NCBI GenBank assembly: GCA_958298945.1
Contig: OY282608.1
Coordinates: forward strand, 64,828,951 to 64,892,950
Direction: 5' to 3'
From: Atherix ibis
Lineage: Eukaryota; Arthropoda; Insecta; Diptera; Athericidae
Length of the DNA stretch: 64,000 nt
Shown here piece after piece: positions 57,001 to 64,000 of the stretch (its first letter is position 1; every line of letters begins with the position of its first letter). The position numbers were made by a program, and so were the translations under genes. The notes below the pieces were generated by a model that was not told the DNA's origin, made no database searches, and worked only from the letters and a program-made list of their open reading frames with translations.

Positions 57001-58420
57001 TTGTTGGTTTGTTGGTTTGTTGGCTTGTTGGCTTGTTGGCTTGTTGGTTTGTTGGCTTGTTGGCTTGTTGCTTTGTTGGTTTGTTGGTTTGTTGGCTTGT
57101 TGGCTTGTTGGTTTGTTAGTTTGTTGGCTTTTCGGTTACTTGGTTTGTTGGTTTTTTTTTGTTTTGTTGGCTTGTTGGTTTGTTGGCTTGTTGGTTTGTT
57201 GGTTTGTTGGTTTGTTGGCTTGTTGGCTTGTTGGTTTGTTGGTTTGTTGGTTTGTTGGTTTGTTGGTTTGTTGGTTTTTTGGTTTGTTGGTTTGTTGGTT
57301 TGTTGGCTTGTTGGTTTGTTGGTTTATTGGCTTGTTGGCTTGTTGGTGTGTTGGTTTGTTGGCTTGTTGGTTACTTAGTTTGTTGCTTTGTTGGTTTGTT
57401 GGTTTGTTGGTTTGTTGGCTTGTTGGCTTGTTGGTTTGTTGGTTAGTTCGTTTGTTGGTTTGTTAGTTTGTTGGCTTGTTGGCTTGTTGGTTTGTTGGTT
57501 TGTTGGCTTGTTGGCTTGTTGGCTTGTTGGTTTGTTAGTTTGTTGGCTTTTTGGTTACTTGGTTTGTTGGTTTGTTGGTTTGTTGGTTTGTTGGTTTGTT
57601 GGCTTGTTGGCTTGTTGGTTTGTTGGTTTGTTGGTTTGTTGGTTTGTTGGTTTGTTGGCTTGTTGGTTTGTTGGTTTGTTGGCTTGTTGGTTTGTTAGTT
57701 TGTTGGTTTGTTGGTTTGTTGGTTTGTTGGTTTGTTGGTTTATTTGTTTGTTGGTTTGTTGGCTTGTTGGTTTGTTGGTTTGTTGGCTTGTTGGTTTGTT
57801 GCTTTGTTGGTTTGTTGGCTTGTTGAATTGTTGGTTTGTTGGTTTGTTGGCTTGTTGGCTTGTTGGCTTGTTGGTTTGTTAGTTTGTTGGCTTTTTGGTT
57901 ACTTGGTTTGTTGGTTTGTTGGCTTGTTGGTTTGTTGGCTTGTTGGTTTGTTGGTTTGTTGGTTTGTTGGCTTGTTGGTTTGTTGGTTTGTTGGTTTGTT
58001 CGTTTGTTGGCTTGTTGGTTTGTTGGTTTGTTGGTTTGTTGGCTTGTTGGCTTGTTGGTTTGTTGGTTTGTTGGCTTGTTGGCTTGTTACTTTGTTGGTT
58101 TGTTGGTTTGTTGGCTTGTTGGCTTGTTGGTTTGTTAGTTTGTTAGTTTGTTGGCTTTTCGGTTACTTGGTTTGTTGGTTTGTTGGCTTGTTGGTTTGTT
58201 GGCTTGTTGGTTTGTTGGTTTGTTGGTTTGTTGGTTTTTTGGTTTGTTGGTTTGTTGGTTTGTTGGTTGGTTGGTTTGTTTGTTTATTGGCTTGTTGGCT
58301 TGTTGGTTTGTTGGTTTGTTGGCTTGTTGGTTACTTAGTTTGTTGCTTTGTTGGTTTGTTGGTTTGTTGGTTTGTTGGATTGTTGGCTTGTTGGTTTGCT
58401 GGTTAGTTCGTTTGTTGGTT
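54001..58420 (+). repeat. Octamer array, right-hand family, first part
   Basis: This is octamer array with TTATTTG-rich stretches near 54.3-54.5 and 54.9-55.1 kb and GGTTACTT words spread through it. It contains register breaks at 54,761-54,767, 56,450-56,454, 56,833-56,837 and 57,152-57,168. The T-form GGTTAGTTCG, last seen in the left part of the window, is back at 56,226 (as GTTAGTTCG) and 57,442. No gene is seen. Confidence 0.7.
57150..57170 (+). other. Irregular T-run interrupting the octamer register
   Basis: Here GG is followed by nine T, then GTTTTGTTGG. Nineteen bases separate two GG words where sixteen are expected. It is the longest T-run I noticed and the only three-base gain of register in the window. 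Confidence 0.8.
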
Positions 58421-60940
58421 TGTTAGTTTGTTGGTTTGTTGGCTATTTGGCTTGTTGGTTTGTTGGTTTTTTGGTTTGTTAGTTTGTTGGTTTGTTGGTT
58501 TGTTGGTTTGTTGGTTTATTTGTTTGTTGGTTTGTTGGCTTGTTGGTTTGTTGATTTGTTGGCTTGTTGGCTTGTTGGTTTGTTGGTTTGTTGGTTTGTT
58601 GGTTTGTTGGTTTGTTGGTTTGTTGGTTTTTTGGTTTGTTGGTTTGTTTGTTTGTTGGTTTGTTGGCTTGTTGGTTTGTTGGTTTGTTGGTTTGTTGGTT
58701 TGTTGCCTTGTTGGTTTGTTGGTTTATTGGTTTGTTGGCTTGTTGGCTTGTTGGTTTGTTGGTTTGTTGGCTTGTTGGTTTGTTGGTTTGTTGGCTTGTT
58801 GGTTTGTTGGTTTGTTGGTTTGTTGGCTTGTTGGTTACTTAGTTTGTTTTTTTGTTGGTTTGTTGGTTTGTTGGTTTGTTGGCTTGTTGGCTTGTTGGTT
58901 TGTTTGTTATTCCGTTTGTTGGTTTGTTAGTTTGTTGGTTTGTTGGCTTGTTGGCTTGTTGGTTTGTTGGTTTTTTGGTTTGTTGATTTGTTGGTTTGTT
59001 GGTTTGTTGGTTTGTTGGTTTGTTGGTTCATTTGTTTGTTGGTTTGTTAGCTTGTAGGTTTGTTGGTTTGTTGATTTGTTGGCTTGTTGGTTTGTTGGTT
59101 TGTTGGTTTATTTGTTTGTTGGTTTGTTGGCTTTTTGGTTTGTTGGTTTGTTGGTTTGTTGGCTTGTTGGTTTGTTGGTTGGTTGGCTTGTTGGCTTGTT
59201 GGTTTGTTGGTTTGTTGGCTTGTTGGTTACTTAGTTTGTTGGTTGGTTGGCATGTTGGTTTGTTGGTTTGTTGGTTTGTTGGCTTGTTGGTTTGTTGGTT
59301 TGTTGGCTTGTTGGCTTGTTTGTTTGTTGGTTTGTTGGTTTGTTGGTTTGTTGGCTTGTTGGTTTGTTGGTTTGTTGGCTTGTTGGTTTGTTAGTTTGTT
59401 GGTTTGTTGGTTTGTTGGTTTGTTGGTTTGTTGGTTTATTTGTTTGTTGGTTTGTGGGCTTGTTGGTTTGTTGGTTTGTTGGCTTGTTGGTTTGTTGGTT
59501 TGTTGGTTTGTTGGCTTGTTGGCTTGTTGGTTTGTTGGTTTGTTGGCTTGTTGGCTTGTTGGTTTGTTGGTTTGTTAGTTTGTTGGCTTTTTGGTTATTT
59601 GGTTTGTTGGTTTGTTGGCTTGTTGGTTTGTTGGCTTGTTGGTTTGTTGGTTTGTTGGTTTGTTGGCTTGTTGGTTTGTTGTTTTGTTGGTTTGTTGGCT
59701 TGTTGGTTTGTTGGTTTGTTGGTTAATTGGCTTGTTGGCTTGTTGGTTTGTTGGTTTGTTGGCTTGTTGGGTTGTTGCTTTGTTGGTTTGTTGGCTTGTT
59801 GGCTTGTTGGTTTGTTAGTTTGTTGGCTTTTCGGTTACTTGGTTTGTTGGTTTGTTGGTTTGTTGGCTTGTTGGTTTGTTGGCTTGTTGGTTTGTTGGTT
59901 TGTTGGTTTGTTGGCTTGTTGGCTTGTTGGTTTGTTGGTTTGTTGGTTTGTTGGTTTGTTGGTTTGTTGGTTTTTTGGTTTGTTGGTTTGTTGGTTTGTT
60001 GGCTTGCTGGCTTGTTGGTTTATTGGCTTGTTGGTTTGTTGGTTTGTTGGCTTGTTGGTTACTTAGTTTGTTGCTTTGTTGGTTTGTTGGTTTGTTGGTT
60101 TGTTGGCTTGTTGGCTTGTTGGTTTGTTGGTTAGTTCGTTTGTTGGTTTGTTAGTTTGTTGGCTTGTTGGCTTGTTGGTTTGTTGGTTTGTTGGCTTGTT
60201 GGCTTGTTGGCTTGTTGGTTTGTTGGTTTGTTGGCTTGTTGGTTACTTAGTTTGTTGCTTTGTTGGTTAGTTCGTTTGTTGGTTTGTTAGTTTGTTGGCT
60301 TGTTGGTTTGTTGGTTTGTTGGCTTGTTGGCTTGTTGGCTTGTTGGTTTGTTAGTTTGTTGGCTTTTTGGTTACTTGGTTTGTTGGTTTGTTGGTTTGTT
60401 GGCTTGTTGGTTTGTTGGTTTGTTAGTTTGTTGGCTTGTTGGCTTGCTGGTTTGTTGGTTTGTTGGTTTGTTGGTTTGTTGGCTTGTTGGTTTGTTGGTT
60501 TGTTGGCTTGTTGGTTTGTTAGTTTGTTGGTTTGTTGGTTTGTTGGTTTGTTGGTTTGTTTGTTTATTTGTTTGTTGGTTTGTTGGCTTGTTGGTTTGTT
60601 TGTTTGTTGGCTTGTTGGTTTGTTGGTTTGTTGGTTTGTTGGCTTGTTGGCTTGTTGGTTTGTTGGTTTGTTGGCTTGTTGGCTTGTTGGCTTGTTGGTT
60701 TGTTAGTTTGTTGGCTTTTTGGTTACTTGGTTTGTTGGTTTGTTGGCTTGTTGGTTTGTTGGTTTTTTGGTTTGTTGGTTTGTTGGTTTGTTGGTTGGTT
60801 GGTTTGTTTGTTTATTGGCTTGTTGGCTTGTTGGTTTGTTGGTTTGTTGGCTTGTTGGTTACTTAGTTTGTTGCTTTGTTGGTTTGTTGGTTTGTTGGTT
60901 TGTTGGCTTGTTGGCTTGTTGGTTTGCTGGTTAGTTCGTT
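58421..60940 (+). repeat. Right-hand higher-order repeat, copy 1
   Basis: GGCTATTTGG near 58,440 and the words after it recur near 60,961, about 2,520 bases on. GGTTATTTGG at about 59,591 recurs about 2,008 bases later near 61,599. From about 59,850 to 60,130 the match to 61,868-62,150 is at offset 2,016, and from 60,300 to 60,700 it is at 1,888. Those last three offsets are multiples of 8. Copy 1 has GTTATTCCG near 58,907, which returns at 63,956. Confidence 0.7.
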
Positions 60941-63060
60941 TGTTGGTTTGTTAGTTTGTTGGTTTGTTGGCTATTTGGCTTGTTGGTTTGTTGGTTTTTT
61001 GGTTTGTTAGTTTGTTGGTTTGTTGGTTTGTTGGTTTATTTGTTTGTTGGTTTGTTGGCTTGTTGGTTTGTTGATTTGTTGGCTTGTTGGCTTGTTGGTT
61101 TGTTGGTTTGTTGGTTTGTTGGTTTGTTGGTTTGTTGGTTTTTTGGTTTGTTGGTTTGTTTGTTTGTTGGTTTGTTAGCTTGTTGGTTTGTTGGTTTGTT
61201 GGTTTGTTGGTTTGTTGCCTTGTTGGTTTGTTGGTTTATTGGTTTGTTGGCTTGTTGGCTTGTTGGTTTGTTGGTTTGTTGGTTTGTTGGTTTGTTGGCT
61301 TGTTGGTTTGTTGGTTTGTTGGCTTGTTGGTTTGTTAGTTTGTTGGTTTGTTGGTTTGTTGGTTTGTTGGCTTGTTGGTTTGTTGGTTTGTTGGCTTGTT
61401 GGTTTGTTAGTTTGTTGGTTTGTTGGTTTGTTGGTTTGTTGGTTTATTTGTTTGTTGGTTTGTGGGCTTGTTGGTTTGTTGGTTTGTTGGCTTGTTGGTT
61501 TGTTGGTTTGTTGGTTTGTTGGCTTGTTGGCTTGTTGGTTTGTTGGTTTGTTGGCTTGTTGGCTTGTTGGTTTGTTGGTTTGTTAGTTTGTTGGCTTTTT
61601 GGTTATTTGGTTTGTTGGTTTGTTGGCTTGTTGGTTTGTTGGCTTGTTGGTTTGTTGGTTTGTTGGTTTGTTGGCTTGTTGGTTTGTTGTTTTGTTGGTT
61701 TGTTGGCTTGTTGGTTTGTTGGTTTGTTGGTTAATTGGCTTGTTGGCTTGTTGATTTGTTGGTTTGTTGGCTTGTTGGGTTGTTGCTTTGTTGGTTTGTT
61801 GGTTTGTTGGCTTGTTGGCTTGTTGGTTTGTTAGTTTGTTGGCTTTTCGGTTACTTGGTTTGTTGGTTTGTTGGTTTGTTGGCTTGTTGGTTTGTTGGCT
61901 TGTTGGTTTGTTGGTTTGTTGGTTTGTTGGCTTGTTGGCTTGTTGGTTTGTTGGTTTGTTGGTTTGTTGGTTTGTTGGTTTGTTGGTTTTTTGGTTTGTT
62001 GGTTTGTTGGTTTGTTGGCTTGTTGGCTTGTTGGTTTATTGGCTTGTTGGTTTGTTGGTTTGTTGGCTTGTTGGCTACTTAGTTTGTTGCTTTGTTGGTT
62101 TGTTGGTTTGTTGGTTTGTTGGCTTGTTGGCTTGTTGGTTTGTTGGTTAGTTCGTTTGTTGGTTTGTTAGTTTGTTGGCTTGTTGGCTTGTTGGTTTGTT
62201 GGTTTGTTGGCTTGTTGGCTTGTTGGCTTGTTGGTTTGTTAGTTTGTTGGCTTTTTGGTTACTTGGTTTGTTGGTTTGTTGGTTTGTTGGCTTGTTGGTT
62301 TGTTGGTTTGTTAGTTTGTTGGCTTGTTGGCTTGCTGGTTTGTTGGTTTGTTGGTTTGTTGGTTTGTTGGCTTGTTGGTTTGTTGGTTTGTTGGCTTGTT
62401 GGTTTGTTAGTTTGTTGGTTTGTTGGTTTGTTGGTTTGTTGGTTTGTTTGTTTATTTGTTTGTTGGTTTGTTGGCTTGTTGGTTTGTTTGTTTGTTGGCT
62501 TGTTGGTTTGTTGGTTTGTTGGTTTGTTGGCTTGTTGGCTTGTTGGTTTGTTGGTTTGTTGGCTTGTTGGCTTGTTGGCTTGTTGGTTTGTTAGTTTGTT
62601 GGCTTTTTGGTTACTTGGTTTGTTGGTTTGTTGGCTTGTTGGTTTGTTGGTTTGTTGGCTTGTTGGTTTGTTGGTTTGTTGGTTTGTTGGCTCGTTGGTT
62701 TGTTGGTTTGTTGGTTTGTTGGCTTGTTGGCTTGTTACTTTGTTGGTTTGTTGGTTTGTTGGCTTGTTGGCTTGTTGGTTTGTTAGTTTGTTGGCTTTTC
62801 GGTTACTTGGTTTGTTGGTTTGTTGGCTTGTTGGCTTATTGGTTTGTTGGTTTGTTGGTTTGTTGGTTTGTTGGTTTTTTGGTTTGTTGCTTTGTTGGTT
62901 TGTTGGCTTGTTGGTTTGTTGGTTTGTTGGCTTGTTGGCTTGTTGGTTACTTAGTTTGTTGGTTTGTTGGTTTGTTGGTTTTGGTGGCTTGTTGCTTTGT
63001 TGGGTTAATGGTTTGTTGGCTTGTTGGTTTATTGGTTTGTTGGCTTGTTGGTTACTTAGT
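60941..63060 (+). repeat. Right-hand higher-order repeat, copy 2
   Basis: This is colinear with copy 1 in several pieces, with whole-octamer length differences. The largest is an extra run of octamers between GGCTACTTAG near 62,073 and GGTTAGTTCG near 62,146, which is missing near 60,241-60,275. A register gain GGTTTTGGTGG lies at 62,977-62,987, followed by GGGTTAATGG near 63,002, a word I did not notice elsewhere. Confidence 0.7.
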
Positions 63061-64000
63061 TTGTTGGTTTGTTAGCATGTTGGTTTGTTGGTTTGTTGGT
63101 TTGTTGGTTTGTTTGTTTGTTGGCTTGTTGGCTTGTTGGCTTGTTGGTTTGTTGGCTTGTTGGTTTGTTGGTTGGTTGGTTTGTTGGTTTGTTGGTTTGT
63201 TGGTTTGTAGGTTTGTTGGCTTGTTGGCTTGTTGGTTTGTTGGTTTGTTGGTTTATTTGTTTGTTGGTTTGTTGGTTTGTTGGCTTGTTGGTTTGTTGGT
63301 TTGTTGGTTTGTTGGCTTGTTGGTTTGTTGGTTTGTTGGCTTTTTGGTTACTTGGTTTGTTGGTTTGTTGGCTTGTTGGTTTGTTGGCTTGTTGGTTTGT
63401 TGGTTTGTTGGTTTGTTGGCTTGTTGGTTTGTTGGTTTGTTGGTTTGTTGGCTTGTTGGTTTGTTGGCTTGTTGGTTTGTTGGTTTGTTGGTTTGTTGGC
63501 TTGTTGGTTTGTTGGTTTGTTGGTTTTTTGGTTTGTTAGTTTGTTGGTTTGTTGGTTTGTTGGTTTGTTGGTTTATTTGTTTGTTGGTTTGTTGGCTTGT
63601 TGGTTTGTTGATTTGTTGGCTTGTTGGCTTGTTGGTTTGTTGGTTTGTTGGTTTGGTGGTTTGTTGGTTTGTTGGTTTTTTGGTTTGTTGGTTTGTTTGT
63701 TTGTTGGTTTGTTGGCTTGTTGGTTTGTTGGTTTGTTGGTTTGTTGGTTTGTTGCCTTGTTGGTTTGTTGGTTTATTGGTTTGTTGGCTTGTTGGCTTGT
63801 TGGTTTGTTGGTTTGTTGGCTTGTTGGTTTGTTGGTTTGTTGGCTTGTTGGTTTGTTGGTTTGTTGGTTTATTGGCTTGTTGGTTACTTAGTTTGTTTTT
63901 TTGTTGGTTTGTTGGTTTGTTGGTTTGTTGGCTTGTTGGCTTGTTGGTTTGTTTGTTATTCCGTTTGTTGGTTTGTTAGTTTGTTGGTTTGTTGGCTTGT
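63061..64000 (+). repeat. Return of the 58.5-58.95 kb block at the window end
   Basis: The last 400-500 bases match 58.5-58.95 kb at an offset of about 5,049, including TTTGCCTTG, GGTTTATTGG, TTTTTTTGTTGG and GTTATTCCG. The array continues past the window end. Upstream, 63.06-63.5 kb is plain octamer array with one GCATGTTGG near 63,075. No gene is seen. Confidence 0.75.

Larger units (their letters stand above)
1..64000 (+). repeat. Octanucleotide satellite array (TTTGTTGG)n spanning the whole window
   Basis: Every part of the window consists of 8-base words derived from TTTGTTGG. The canonical word is five T and three G, so the + strand is almost pure T and G. C occurs mainly as the first base after GG, and A mainly in a few recurring variant words. 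No stretch of ordinary complex sequence, no transposon end, no other satellite and no telomere-type repeat interrupts it. Both window ends lie inside the array, so it is longer than 64 kb. Such arrays are known as satellite DNA in eukaryotic heterochromatin; that placement is inference. The repeat predicts stop-free octapeptides in all six frames, which explains the many long apparent reading frames, so none is annotated as a gene. Confidence 0.98.

Noticed and set aside
57150..57170. Poly-T tail of an inserted retroelement
   Set aside because: Only nine T, no element body on either side, and the octamer array resumes at once.
3..63979. Hundreds of overlapping open reading frames encoding hydrophobic FVGLLVCW repeats on the + strand
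   Set aside because: All are translations of the octamer in any of three frames. They overlap each other in different frames, nearly all need TTG as start, and they have no ribosome site, no conserved ends and no non-repeat domain.
1..64000. Telomere repeat
   Set aside because: The unit has no run of three or more G and does not match TTAGGG, TTTAGGG, TTGGGG or TTTTGGGG types. The high rate of variant octamers and the large block duplications are also unlike a telomerase product.
1..64000. CRISPR array
   Set aside because: There are no alternating conserved repeats and unique spacers of 20-50 bases. The apparent periodicity is continuous octamers.
1..64000. Specific species assignment
   Set aside because: I do not recognise the unit as diagnostic of a species and there is no gene or transposon in the window to help. 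Anything beyond eukaryote would be a guess.

Overview
The whole 64 kb window is one uninterrupted tandem array. I find no real gene, RNA gene, mobile element or CRISPR in it. The basic unit is an 8-base word, TTTGTTGG on the + strand (CCAACAAA on the - strand). The first base after GG is T or C, so the array is mostly a string of GGTTTGTT and GGCTTGTT octamers, with rarer variants such as AGTTTGTT, GGTTACTT, GGTTTTTT, GGTTTATT, CGTTTGTT and GATTTGTT. Both ends of the window are still inside the array, so its true length is unknown. An array this long, this simple and with nested higher-order repeats is typical of satellite DNA in a eukaryotic chromosome (pericentromere, heterochromatin block, sex or B chromosome). 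The sequence does not tell me which eukaryote.

The apparent open reading frames are a by-product of the repeat. Eight is not a multiple of three, so every + frame reads the same octapeptide FVGLLVCW and every - frame reads PTNQQTNK. Neither contains a stop. Nearly all apparent + strand starts are TTG rather than ATG. I treat none of them as genes.

Above the octamer level the array is built from long blocks that have been copied in tandem. From 1 to about 10.45 kb there are three copies of a 4.2-4.8 kb unit. From about 13.34 to 16.79 kb there is a 1,727-base tandem duplication. Part of 16.6-17.6 kb recurs at 18.97-20.01 kb. From 20.67 to 31.85 kb there is a nearly perfect duplication of about 5.5 kb. 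From 32.64 to 36.77 kb there is a 2,064-base tandem duplication. From 36.77 to 49.3 kb lies a distinct domain with its own diagnostic words and a 1.0-2.1 kb irregular higher-order repeat. From 49.3 to 54 kb is a mosaic of blocks from both neighbours. From 54 to 64 kb is another family of about 2.0 kb units, whose first block returns about 5.05 kb later at the end of the window.

The most notable property is phase. The GG dinucleotide keeps strict 8-base register for up to 9.5 kb at a time, and I find only about 41 places where the register changes. Gains and losses have therefore been almost entirely in whole octamers or whole blocks. The array also never changes strand. All coordinates of block edges are approximate to about one or two octamers because neighbouring octamers are often identical.
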